From [Mycobacterium] manitobense (GTDB taxonomy: Bacteria; Actinomycetota; Actinomycetes; Mycobacteriales; Mycobacteriaceae), in assembly GCF_025821665.1 (NCBI RefSeq), contig NZ_JACKSJ010000024.1:62001-126000 (forward strand): DNA of 64,000 nt, given 5' to 3'. Made by a program: the position numbers and the translations under genes. How positions within the stretch are numbered: the first letter of the stretch is position 1; the number at the start of each line of letters is the position of its first letter. The notes below the pieces were generated by a model. That model was not told the origin of the DNA. It was given only the letters and a program-made list of their open reading frames with translations, and did no database searches. Positions 18,759 through 26,391 of this stretch are shown here, piece by piece.

Positions 18759-19769
18759 GTGACCGCCAGCCTGACCGACGTGTCGACGTACCTGCCCGGC
18801 GAACCGATCGGCGCCGAGTACTACGCCAGGCACGCAGAATCCGACGAACTGCGCGACAACCTGATGTTCCGGGCGCCGCGGTGGCGCCATCACGTCGCCG
18901 AGGACGAGACTGCCGTGGACATGGTGGAGCGGGCCGCGGCCGGCCTGCTCGAGCGGCACGGCGCCGACGTGCTCGCCCAGGTGGACGTGCTGATCACCCA
19001 CACCCAGCTGCCCGACATGCCGTTCTACGGCGGCGGCGCCGCGATGGCACACCGCCTCGGCATGAAACCAGAATGGGTGGTGGATCTGCACAACGGCGGC
19101 TGTGCGGCCTTCGTGCTCGGGCTCAAGCTGGCGCGTCAGCTGCTGACGTCGGGCGAGGGCCGGTGCGCGCTCGTTGCCGTCGCGCAGAACTCGGCGGGTC
19201 AGGTGTTCGACCAGCCGACCGTGCGGCGCCGGGCGCAGGCCGCTGTGCCCGGTGACGGCGCCGCCGTCGGACTGGTCACCCGGTCGGACGAATCACCGAT
19301 CCTGGACGTGGTGTGCCGCACCTACGGCGAGTACGCCGGCGAGATGACGATATCGACGGACCCACCGCGCAAGTGGTGGCAGCCGGGCCCGGGCGAAGGC
19401 TGTATCGGATTCACCGAAGGCAGGATCACCAAGGTGCTGGCCAGGGGCAACCGGCAGGTACCGGAGGTCTCGCTGGCACTGTGCAAGCGAATCGGTCTGT
19501 CGCCCAGCGACATCGGACTGTTCGTCACCAACCAGCCCAACCGGGTGTTCCTGCGCAACTGGCGGGAAGCGCTGGAACTGCCCGCAACCCGGCATGCCGA
19601 CACGTTCGACGAGTGCGGCAACCTGTTCGCCGCGGGCATCCCGGTGAACCTCGACCGGGCGATCAGCGACGGCCGGCTCGAGACGGGCGACGTCGTGCTG
19701 ATGGCGGCGTTCGCCCATGCCGGCGACTTCGCCGGCGCCGCGGCCGTGCGCTGGGGTGGACGGGGCTGA
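18759..19769 (+). CDS. KAS III-like acyltransferase with altered catalytic triad
   Basis: A 336-residue thiolase-fold protein of the ketoacyl-ACP synthase III type. The nucleophile is C115 in DLHNGGCAAFVLGLKLARQL, aligning with C112 of E. coli FabH, and the Asn of the triad is N288 in ECGNLFAAGIPVNLDR. The catalytic His (FabH H244, PHQANxR) is replaced: the segment here reads FVTNQPNRVFLRN, giving N258. Without this His, standard malonyl decarboxylation is doubtful; acyl transfer or non-decarboxylative condensation is more likely. GTG 18759 is used because CGAGGTGA lies just upstream; GTG 18750, overlapping the previous stop, is the alternative. The stop overlaps the aminotransferase start (TGATG). 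Confidence 0.8.
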   Translation: MTASLTDVSTYLPGEPIGAEYYARHAESDELRDNLMFRAPRWRHHVAEDETAVDMVERAAAGLLERHGADVLAQVDVLITHTQLPDMPFYGGGAAMAHRLGMKPEWVVDLHNGGCAAFVLGLKLARQLLTSGEGRCALVAVAQNSAGQVFDQPTVRRRAQAAVPGDGAAVGLVTRSDESPILDVVCRTYGEYAGEMTISTDPPRKWWQPGPGEGCIGFTEGRITKVLARGNRQVPEVSLALCKRIGLSPSDIGLFVTNQPNRVFLRNWREALELPATRHADTFDECGNLFAAGIPVNLDRAISDGRLETGDVVLMAAFAHAGDFAGAAAVRWGGRG

Positions 19770-20803
19770 TGGGCTCCCCCCGCCGGGCGCTCGACGATGC
19801 GGTGGCCGCACTGCCCGACGCGTCGGACCCGCTTGCCCTGTCCCTGAACGAGAGTCCGTTCCCACCGTTGCCCGCGGTGCGGGCGGCGATGATCTCCGCG
19901 ATCGACGCCGCCAACCGGTATCCGCCGTTCCTCCCCGAGCGGCTGCGCGCGTTGGTCGCCTCTCACGTCGGGGTCGCCGACGATCAGGTGGTCCTCGGCG
20001 TTGGCGCCACCGGCGTCGTCATGCAGGTGCTGCAGGCCGTCACCGCACCCGGCGACATCATGGTGATGGCGTCGCCGACGTTCGACGGATATCCGATCTT
20101 CGCCGCGACGGCGCGACTGATCTCGGTGACCGTCGCGCTCGACGTGTACGGATACCACGACCTCGACGCCATGGCCGAGGCGGCGCGCACCGCACGGGTG
20201 GTCGTGCTGTGCCGGCCGCACAACCCGACCGGCACCGTCGAATCCGCCGCCGAGGTCGAGGAGTTCCTGCGCCGGGTGCCCGCGGACACGGTGGTGATCC
20301 TCGACGAGGCCTACGTGGAATTCGTCGCCGCACAACACCGCATCGACGCGGCGGACCTGGTGCGGCGCTACCCCAACACCGTTGTGGTGCGTACCTTCTC
20401 GAAGGCGTACGGATTGGCGGGCGTACGGGTCGGCTACGCGTTCTGCGCGGCGCCGCTGGCCCGCACGCTGTGGACGTGGCAGCTGCCGTTCGGCATCGGC
20501 AGCACCGCGATGGTGGCGGTCGCGGCCTCCTATGACGCCGAATGCCAACTGCAGCAACGAGTCCGGGCCATCACGGCGGAGCGCCGGCTGCTGCGCAGGC
20601 GGCTGCGATCGGTGGGTGTACACAGCACCGACGCCCACGCCAACTTCGTGTATCTGCCGCCGCAGCGCCCGTGGCGCGACGTGTTCGACGGCACCGGCCC
20701 GCAAGTCCGCCACTACGCCGACGGCGGAGTGCGGATCACCGTCGGAAACAGGCGGTCGACCAGGGCGGTGCTGTCGGCGGTGGCGGGTTCGGAGCAGGTC
20801 TAG
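19769..20803 (+). CDS. PLP-dependent aminotransferase, HisC-like
   Basis: A 344-residue class I/II aminotransferase resembling histidinol-phosphate aminotransferase. It has the N-terminal LSLNESPFPPLPAVRAAM, the substrate loop CRPHNPTGT, the cofactor Asp in VVILDEAYVEFV, and the PLP lysine in TFSKAYGLAGVRVGYAF (about residue 215). HisC-like enzymes act on aromatic and other amino acids as well as histidinol phosphate. Being outside a his operon and coupled to a KAS III-like gene, this one more likely makes or consumes an amino acid or amino-ketone in a secondary pathway. It is the last gene of the operon; a convergent RCK gene follows after 21 bases. Confidence 0.83.
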   Translation: MGSPRRALDDAVAALPDASDPLALSLNESPFPPLPAVRAAMISAIDAANRYPPFLPERLRALVASHVGVADDQVVLGVGATGVVMQVLQAVTAPGDIMVMASPTFDGYPIFAATARLISVTVALDVYGYHDLDAMAEAARTARVVVLCRPHNPTGTVESAAEVEEFLRRVPADTVVILDEAYVEFVAAQHRIDAADLVRRYPNTVVVRTFSKAYGLAGVRVGYAFCAAPLARTLWTWQLPFGIGSTAMVAVAASYDAECQLQQRVRAITAERRLLRRRLRSVGVHSTDAHANFVYLPPQRPWRDVFDGTGPQVRHYADGGVRITVGNRRSTRAVLSAVAGSEQV

Positions 20804-20824
20804 CCCACATCCGTCCGCGCGAGC

Positions 20825-21493
20825 CTAGGCCCGGTGCACCGCCGCGCGGATCACGTCCTCGGCATCGGCGTCGGCGACGAACCACAACTCGTCACCGGCG
20901 CGCAGCACGTCCGCGCGCGGCGGCAGGATCACCTGCTCGTCGCGCACGATGGCCACCAGCGCACTGTTCGCGGGCAGCGCCACGTCGCGCAGCCGCCGCC
21001 CGATGAACGGATTGTCGCCTGGATCCTCGCGGGGCAGCCGCAGCGTCGACACGTCCGCCCGTCCCCGCAGTCCCATCAGCGGCACCAGGTGACCGACGTC
21101 GATGGCGCCCTCCACGATCGCCGCGATGGCCTGCGGGGTGGACACCGCGACGTCGACACCCCAAGACTCGGTGAACAGCCACTCGTTGCGCATGTCGTTG
21201 ACCCGGGCCACCACGCGCGGCACCCCGAACTCCGTCTTGGCCAGCAGCGCGGCCGCCAGGTTCACCTTGTCGTCACCGGTCGCGACGATCACCACGTCAC
21301 AGGTCTGCAGCGCAGCCTCCTCGAGCGCCGCCAGCTCGCACGCGTCGGCAAGGAACCAGTCGGCGCCGGGCACCGTGGACGGCTGGTACTTCGCCGGATT
21401 GCGCTCGATCAGCAGGATCTTGTGACCGTTCTCGACGAGCTCGTTCGCCACCGACCGGCCGACCGCCCCCGCTCCGGCAATCGCGATACGCAT
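20825..21493 (-). CDS. ceoC: TrkA-family K+ uptake regulatory protein (CeoC-like)
   Basis: A 222-residue single-unit RCK protein: an N-terminal NAD-binding RCK_N domain (IAIAGAGAVGRSVANELVEN, GxGxxG, acidic residue ending strand 2 in LLIERN) and a C-terminal RCK_C domain (NPFIGRRLRDVALPANSALV; RAGDELWFVADADAEDV). Such proteins gate K+ channels or transporters in response to nucleotides. M. tuberculosis CeoC (Rv2692) is very similar in size but is paired with CeoB; no CeoB is visible here. It diverges from a K+/H+ antiporter gene 82 bases away, which is the likely functional partner. The symbol is given by resemblance. Confidence 0.8.
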   Translation of the reverse strand: MRIAIAGAGAVGRSVANELVENGHKILLIERNPAKYQPSTVPGADWFLADACELAALEEAALQTCDVVIVATGDDKVNLAAALLAKTEFGVPRVVARVNDMRNEWLFTESWGVDVAVSTPQAIAAIVEGAIDVGHLVPLMGLRGRADVSTLRLPREDPGDNPFIGRRLRDVALPANSALVAIVRDEQVILPPRADVLRAGDELWFVADADAEDVIRAAVHRA

Positions 21494-21575
21494 GGTGTTC
21501 TCCTTCGCCGTGTCAACCTATGGTGACCGACCGGAGGGCGCGGCGCCGCACCGGTACTGAGATACTGGCGGGGAC

Positions 21576-23072
21576 ATGACGGTTCAGCAGCTGTACGTGA
21601 CGCTGCTCGTCGGCGGACTCGTCCTGCTGTTCAGCATCGCGGCGACCAGGCTGGCCACGATCGCCGGCCTGCCGAGCCTGCTGCTGTTCCTCGGGGTGGG
21701 CGTGCTCATCGGCGAGGACGGCGTCGGGCTGCAGTTCGACGACGCCCAGCTCGCCCAGGCGCTGGGAACCGCGGCGCTCGGCATCATCCTGGTCGAAGGC
21801 GGCCTGACGACGCGGTTCTCCGACATCCGCGACGTCATCGCGCCCGCCGGTGTGCTGGCCACCGCCGGCGTCGCCATCAGCACCGGCATCACCGCCATCG
21901 GCGCGCACCTGCTGCTCGGCCTGGACTGGCAGCTCTCGCTGCTGCTCGGCGCCATCGTGTCGTCCACCGACGCGGCCGCCGTCTTCTCGGTGCTGCGGGT
22001 TGTGCCGCTGCCACGGCGGGTGTCCGGCCTGCTCGAGGCCGAGTCCGGCTTCAACGACGCCCCGGCGATCATCCTGGTGCTGCTGTTCAGCACCACACCG
22101 CTCGACCTGTCGCCGGGCGAGATCGCGTTCACACTGGTCTACGAGCTCGGGGTCGGCATCGCGATCGGCCTGGTGTGCGGGTTCGTCGGCGCCGCCGGGC
22201 TGCGCCGCATCGCACTGCCCGCATCGGGCCTCTACCCGCTCGCGACGTTCGGGCTGGCGTTGCTCGCCTTCGCCGCGGGCGGAACGCTGCATGCCAGCGG
22301 GTTCATCGCCGCCTACCTGTCCGCCCTCGTACTGGCCAACTCCGGGCTGCCGCACCGCTCGGCGATCCGCTCGTTCGCCGAGGGTTCCGGATGGCTCGCC
22401 CAGATCGGGCTGTTCGTGCTGCTCGGTCTGCTGGTGTCGCCGGACGAACTGCCGCGGGACCTGGTGCCCGCCCTCGTCGTCGGCCTCATCCTGCTGCTCC
22501 TCGGGCGACCGGTGTCGGTGGTGCTGTCGCTGTTCCGTTTCCGCGTGCCGTGGCGGGATCAGGTCTTCATCTCCTGGGCGGGGTTGCGCGGGGCGGTCCC
22601 GATCGTGCTGGCCACCTACCCGGTCGTGGAGGGCGTCCCCGGCAGCGAGCGGCTGCTCAACATCGTCTTCATCCTCGTGGTGGTGTTCACGCTGCTGCAG
22701 GGTCCGGGTCTGCGGACGGTCGCCGGCCGGCTCGGGCTGATCTCGCCGGACGCCACCCGCGAGATCATGGTCGAGTCGGCGCCGCTGGACGTGCTCGAGG
22801 CCGAGCTGCTGACCATGACCGTGTCGCCGGGCTCGTCGCTGCGCAACGTCACCGTGCTCGAATTGCGGCTGCCCGACCCGAGCGTCATCACGCTGATCAT
22901 CCGCGAGGCGCGGCCGTTCGTACCGCAGCCCGAGACCCGCATCCAGATCGGCGACGAACTGCTGATCGTGACCACCTCGAAGACGCGGGAGGCCGCCGAA
23001 CGCCGGCTGCGCGCGGTGAGCCGGCGCGGCCGGCTGGCGCACTGGTTCGGCGAGTACGGCCTCCCCGACTGA
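21576..23072 (+). CDS. K+/H+ antiporter, CPA1 NhaP2-type, with RCK_C domain
   Basis: A 498-residue membrane antiporter. About 12 transmembrane segments fill residues 5-385. The CPA signature is in LGAIVSSTDAAAVFSVLRVV (about residue 125) and ESGFNDAPAIILVLLF (about residue 155, ion-binding N-D). A cytoplasmic TrkA-C-like domain occupies residues 400-480 (GSSLRNVTVLELRLPDPSVI; RIQIGDELLIVTTSKTREAA). This layout matches NhaP2/CvrA K+/H+ antiporters. ATG 21576 has GGGG upstream. The divergent RCK protein at 20825 may control it. Confidence 0.87.
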   Translation: MTVQQLYVTLLVGGLVLLFSIAATRLATIAGLPSLLLFLGVGVLIGEDGVGLQFDDAQLAQALGTAALGIILVEGGLTTRFSDIRDVIAPAGVLATAGVAISTGITAIGAHLLLGLDWQLSLLLGAIVSSTDAAAVFSVLRVVPLPRRVSGLLEAESGFNDAPAIILVLLFSTTPLDLSPGEIAFTLVYELGVGIAIGLVCGFVGAAGLRRIALPASGLYPLATFGLALLAFAAGGTLHASGFIAAYLSALVLANSGLPHRSAIRSFAEGSGWLAQIGLFVLLGLLVSPDELPRDLVPALVVGLILLLLGRPVSVVLSLFRFRVPWRDQVFISWAGLRGAVPIVLATYPVVEGVPGSERLLNIVFILVVVFTLLQGPGLRTVAGRLGLISPDATREIMVESAPLDVLEAELLTMTVSPGSSLRNVTVLELRLPDPSVITLIIREARPFVPQPETRIQIGDELLIVTTSKTREAAERRLRAVSRRGRLAHWFGEYGLPD

Positions 23073-23121
23073 CCCTGCGCGCTCGGCCGTGAGCCGGCCA
23101 GTTCATGCGGTATGAAGAGGC

Positions 23122-23628
23122 GTGGCCATCCAACCCTCCGACCGCCGCGACCCGATCGGCCTGGCGCGTGCCAACTGGGAGGGCGCCGGCTGGGGCGAGG
23201 TCGCCGACGGGATGGTGGCGGTGACGTCGGTGATGCGGGCGCACCAGATCCTGCTGGCCCGGGTGGAGACGGCGCTGCGCCCCTACGACCTGAGCTTCTC
23301 GCGCTTCGAGCTGCTGCGGCTGCTGGCGTTCAGCCGCAGCGGCGCCCTGCCGATCACCAAGGCGTCGGACCGGCTGCAGGTCCACGTGACCAGCGTGACC
23401 CACGCGATCCGGCGGTTGGAGGCGGCCGGCCTGGTCGAGCGCATCCCACATCCGACCGACGGACGCACCACGCTGGTGCGAATCACCGACCTCGGCCGCT
23501 CCACGGTCGAGGACGCCACGGTGACGCTCAACAAGGAGGTGTTCGCCGACATCGGCCTGTCCGGCGAGGAGTCCCGCGCGCTGGCCGCGTCGATCGAGAC
23601 GCTGCGCCGCCATGCCGGTGACTTCTAG
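23122..23628 (+). CDS. MarR-family transcriptional regulator
   Basis: A 168-residue MarR regulator. The winged helix is at residues about 55-115: LSFSRFELLRLLAFSRSGAL, ITKASDRLQVHVTSVTHAIR (recognition helix) and the wing GLVERIPHPTDGRTTLVRIT. Flanking helices form the dimer interface. GTG 23122 is preceded closely by AAGAGG. The stop (TAG 23626-23628) overlaps the stop of the convergent NmrA gene. Its target is unknown; it does not share the operator pair used by the second MarR gene. Confidence 0.87.
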   Translation: MAIQPSDRRDPIGLARANWEGAGWGEVADGMVAVTSVMRAHQILLARVETALRPYDLSFSRFELLRLLAFSRSGALPITKASDRLQVHVTSVTHAIRRLEAAGLVERIPHPTDGRTTLVRITDLGRSTVEDATVTLNKEVFADIGLSGEESRALAASIETLRRHAGDF

Positions 23629-24584
23629 GCGCCGCCGATCTCGCCGTGATGCACCGTCAGCCAGTCGCGGAACGACTGCAGCTGCGGGTCGAGTTCGCGG
23701 ACCAGCTCGAGGTCGCGTGCCGCGGAGAACTGCTCGGAGTTCTCGGCGTAGTACTGGAACATGTTGCCCATCTCGACCGCGGAGGGAAAGCCCTGTGCGC
23801 GGAACTCGTCGAAGCCGGTCGGGCGGTACTCGACCTCTTCGCCGAGCGCGTCGGACAGGGCCTCGGTGTACTGCCGGCCGGTCAGGTGATCCCCGGCGAT
23901 GCTGACCGTCTCTCCGATGAACTCGCCGCGGCGGAAGATGCCGGCAGCCACCCGGCCGATGTCGTCGACGGCGATACCGGGCACCGGGCGGTCGGTGAGG
24001 GGTGCGGTGAGGATCAACCGGCCGCCCTCGCGAACCGGGGCCGTGGCTCCCGTGAAGTTCTCGTAGTAGAACGTGCTGCGTAACAACGTCGTCGGCACGC
24101 CGTAGTCACGGAACAACGCATCGGCCTCGGCCTTCACGTCGAAATGCGGCACCTTGTACCGCTCCTCCACCGTCGGGATGCGGTCGTCGTCGCCGAAGAA
24201 CGTTCGGGTGTCCTCGAGCGTCGACCAGATCACGTGCGCCACGCCGGTTTCAGCAGCCGCCGATGCCGCGGCGTCGGCCTGGGCGAGTTCCATCTCACCG
24301 CGGCTGCGCGCCGCGTCGTCCTCCGGGGACCGTTGGGCCCAGTAGTTCGTCACGATGTAGGCGCCGTGGACGCCGGCGAAGGCCTTGACGATGCTCGCGC
24401 GGTCGTCGAGGTCGGCTTCCACGACCTCGGCTCCGGCCGCCGACAGCCGCTGGGCGCCTGCCGAGTCGGCATTGCGGGTCAGTGCGCGCACGGTGAAGGC
24501 GGAATCGGCGAGGAGCGCGCGCACCACTGCACCGCCCTGTGCTCCCGTGGCTCCGACCACTGCCACCGTTCGGTCATCTGTCAT
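23625..24584 (-). CDS. NmrA-like NAD(P)-binding protein (atypical SDR)
   Basis: A 319-residue NmrA/HSCARG-type protein. The Rossmann motif VAVVGATGAQGGAVVRALL (GxxGxxG) is at the N-terminus, RALTRNADS follows strand 2 (Arg suits NADP), and STFYYENF is characteristic of the family; a classical SDR YxxxK is not obvious. Such proteins act as redox sensors or NAD(P)H-dependent reductases of small electrophiles and quinones. ATG 24584 has CTAAGGAG upstream. The promoter is well defined: TTGACA (24640-24645), 17 bases, TACTTT (24617-24622) on the minus strand. Two palindromes overlap this promoter, so it is probably repressed by the divergent MarR gene. Confidence 0.85.
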   Translation of the reverse strand: MTDDRTVAVVGATGAQGGAVVRALLADSAFTVRALTRNADSAGAQRLSAAGAEVVEADLDDRASIVKAFAGVHGAYIVTNYWAQRSPEDDAARSRGEMELAQADAAASAAAETGVAHVIWSTLEDTRTFFGDDDRIPTVEERYKVPHFDVKAEADALFRDYGVPTTLLRSTFYYENFTGATAPVREGGRLILTAPLTDRPVPGIAVDDIGRVAAGIFRRGEFIGETVSIAGDHLTGRQYTEALSDALGEEVEYRPTGFDEFRAQGFPSAVEMGNMFQYYAENSEQFSAARDLELVRELDPQLQSFRDWLTVHHGEIGGA

Positions 24585-24596
24585 GTCGAACTCCTT

Positions 24597-24614
24597 AGGT
24601 TGATGTGTCAACCT
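24597..24614. promoter_or_regulatory. MarR operator 1 (AGGTTGATGTGTCAACCT)
   Basis: A palindrome with perfect seven-base arms (AGGTTGA/TCAACCT) around TGTG. It lies at and just downstream of the predicted transcription start of the NmrA gene, and its end overlaps the AAGGAG ribosome site, a position suited to repression. Confidence 0.82.
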
Positions 24615-24616
24615 CA

Positions 24617-24645
24617 AAAGTAGAGCGTTCTGGTTGATGTGTCAA
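24617..24645 (-). promoter_or_regulatory. Promoter of the NmrA-like gene
   Basis: On the minus strand, -35 TTGACA (24640-24645), a 17-base spacer and -10 TACTTT (24617-24622). The -35 is inside operator 2 and the start region is inside operator 1. Confidence 0.75.
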
Positions 24646-24647
24646 CC
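24632..24647. promoter_or_regulatory. MarR operator 2 (GGTTGATGTGTCAACC)
   Basis: An exact repeat of the 16-base core of operator 1, centred 34 bp away. It contains the -35 of the NmrA gene (TTGACA, minus strand) and a -35-like TTGATG (24634-24639) for the marR gene, so one bound dimer could block both directions. Confidence 0.82.
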
Positions 24648-24655
24648 TGATCGGC

Positions 24656-24661
24656 TACGAT
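24656..24661 (+). promoter_or_regulatory. Predicted leaderless -10 box of the second marR gene
   Basis: TACGAT ends seven bases before ATG 24669. TTGATG lies 16 bases upstream inside operator 2. Confidence 0.6.
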
Positions 24662-24668
24662 CGGTGCC

Positions 24669-25148
24669 ATGTCCGAGGCAAGCCGGCTCACCGCCGGTGA
24701 ACAACAGGCCTGGCGTGCCTACGTCGAGATGCAGCATTGCCTCGAGCGGTATCTGGGCCGCACGCTGCAGCGGGACTTCGGCCTGTCAGAAGCGGACTTC
24801 GAGGTGCTGGTCAACCTGTCCGAGTCGCCTGGGTCATGCATGCGCGCCGTCGATCTCGGGCGGGCCACCCAGTGGGAGAAGAGCCGGCTGTCGCACCACC
24901 TGCGGCGGATGGAGGAACGGGGCCTCGTCCGGCGGCAGGCGGGCAGCGGGCGCTATCCGGAGATCGTCCTCACCGATGCGGGCCGGGCGGCGATCGAGGC
25001 AGCGGCGCCCGCCAACGCTGCCCGGGTGCGGCAACTCTTCGTCGAGGTGCTCGGTCCGGACCGGTTGGACACCATGCGTGCCATTGCCGAGGACGTCACC
25101 GCGGCGATCGCCGCGCACCAGGAGGCGGACCGCAGAGTCGACAACTGA
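24669..25148 (+). CDS. MarR-family repressor
   Basis: A 159-residue MarR regulator. The winged helix occupies about residues 40-105: LSEADFEVLVNLSESPGS, MRAVDLGRATQWEKSRLSHH (recognition helix) and the wing GLVRRQAGSGRYPEIVLTDA. A single cysteine near the N-terminal helix (MQHCLERYLG) and one in PGSCMR could be redox-sensitive. It diverges from the NmrA-like gene over an 84-bp region with two identical palindromes, so autoregulation and control of its neighbour are expected. This layout is typical of MarR systems that sense quinones or electrophiles. The ATG appears leaderless. Confidence 0.9.
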   Translation: MSEASRLTAGEQQAWRAYVEMQHCLERYLGRTLQRDFGLSEADFEVLVNLSESPGSCMRAVDLGRATQWEKSRLSHHLRRMEERGLVRRQAGSGRYPEIVLTDAGRAAIEAAAPANAARVRQLFVEVLGPDRLDTMRAIAEDVTAAIAAHQEADRRVDN

Positions 25149-25170
25149 ACCGCTCCCGCACGGCGCTCGG

Positions 25171-26391
25171 TCAGTCGGGTGCGGCCGCCGGCAGCGGGAT
25201 GGTGGCCGTCACCGCGGTACCCGCCCCGGGCCGCGACCGGATGTTGAGCCTGCCACCGACGATCTCGGCGCGTTCGGCCATGGACAGCAGGCCGTAGCCG
25301 CCCATCTCGTCGCTGCCCAGCGGATGCTCGAAGGTGTCGAAACCGATTCCGTCGTCCACGATTTCGAGCTTGGCGACATCGCGCGCGTCGGCCACCGAGA
25401 AGGTCAGCCGCGCGGTGGCGGCCCTGGCGTGTTTGACGACGTTCTGCAGGCACTCCTGCGCGATGCGATACAGCGCCAGCTCGATGTGGTCGGGCAGTCG
25501 GACCTCCGCGAGGTCGACCTGGATCTCCACCTGGGGGATCGACCGGGCCAGGCTGGCCAGTCCGCCGGCCAGCCCGAGGTCGTCGAGCACCGGCGGCCGC
25601 AGATTGCCGATGGCGGCGCGGGCCTCGCCGAGTGTCAGGTCGACGAGTTCGCGGGCCATGCCCAGCTGTTCGGCCGCACTGGCCGGATCCGCCGCCCTGG
25701 CGGCCGCGTCGAGCCGGTAGGACAGCGTCACCAGCCGCTGGGAGATGCCGTCGTGGATGTCGGCGGCCAGCCGGCGGCGCTCCATCTCCTGTGCCTCGAT
25801 CACCTGCTCGACGAAGTTCTCGTGCGCGCGTTCGCGGGCCACCAGCTGGCGGTGCAGCCGCGCCTGGTGCAGCGCACCCGCGATCAGCCGCCCGATGACC
25901 AGCAGCAGTTCGACGTCGCGGGCGGCGAACTCCCGCCGCGCGACGGTGTGCACGTTCAGCACACCCACCAGACCGCCGGGATCGGTCTCCATCGGCACCG
26001 ACACCATCGAGGTGAAGTCGCGCCCGCGCAGCGACTCGAACGGCATGTAGCGCGGGTCGGACTCCTTGTCGTCGGCGATGATCACGGGTTCACGATGGCT
26101 GGCCACCCAGCCCGAGATGCCCTGCCCGAGCGGCAGCCGGATCTTGCCGACCTCGCTGTCGAACGGCGGCGTCGCACCGGCCAGCGTCAGCGACCGTTCG
26201 GTGTCGTCGAGCACGTGCACGAAGCACACGTCGGTGGCGGTGGCGGCGGTGATCATCCTGGCGGCCGCCGCGGCCAGCGGTTCGACGCCGGGACCGCTGG
26301 AGGCGGCCTGGATCAGCTCGCGCAGCAAGGCCAGCTCCCGGTCGGCGGCCAGGGCGTACTGACCGAGGTCGCGCACCGCGTGCGGCCTCAC
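25171..26391 (-). CDS. GAF-domain sensor histidine kinase, NarL/DegS type
   Basis: A 406-residue soluble kinase. An N-terminal GAF domain spans about residues 30-180 (GQGISGWVASHREPVIIADD; FTSMVSVPMETDPGGLVGVL). The HisKA_3 domain has the phospho-acceptor in EMERRRLAADIHDGISQRLV (about H213), and HATPase motifs are N in QECLQNVVKHARA and G in VDDGIGFDTFEHP and GGYGLLSMAERAEIVGG. No membrane segment is seen, so the signal is cytoplasmic. GTG 26391 overlaps the stop of the upstream response-regulator gene (GTGA), showing the pair is co-translated. Confidence 0.9.
   Translation of the reverse strand: MRPHAVRDLGQYALAADRELALLRELIQAASSGPGVEPLAAAAARMITAATATDVCFVHVLDDTERSLTLAGATPPFDSEVGKIRLPLGQGISGWVASHREPVIIADDKESDPRYMPFESLRGRDFTSMVSVPMETDPGGLVGVLNVHTVARREFAARDVELLLVIGRLIAGALHQARLHRQLVARERAHENFVEQVIEAQEMERRRLAADIHDGISQRLVTLSYRLDAAARAADPASAAEQLGMARELVDLTLGEARAAIGNLRPPVLDDLGLAGGLASLARSIPQVEIQVDLAEVRLPDHIELALYRIAQECLQNVVKHARAATARLTFSVADARDVAKLEIVDDGIGFDTFEHPLGSDEMGGYGLLSMAERAEIVGGRLNIRSRPGAGTAVTATIPLPAAAPD

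Noticed and set aside
25140..25170. TGAACC near 25146 as a possible third SigL promoter
   Set aside because: No CGTGTC-like hexamer at 16-18 bases and it lies between convergent genes.
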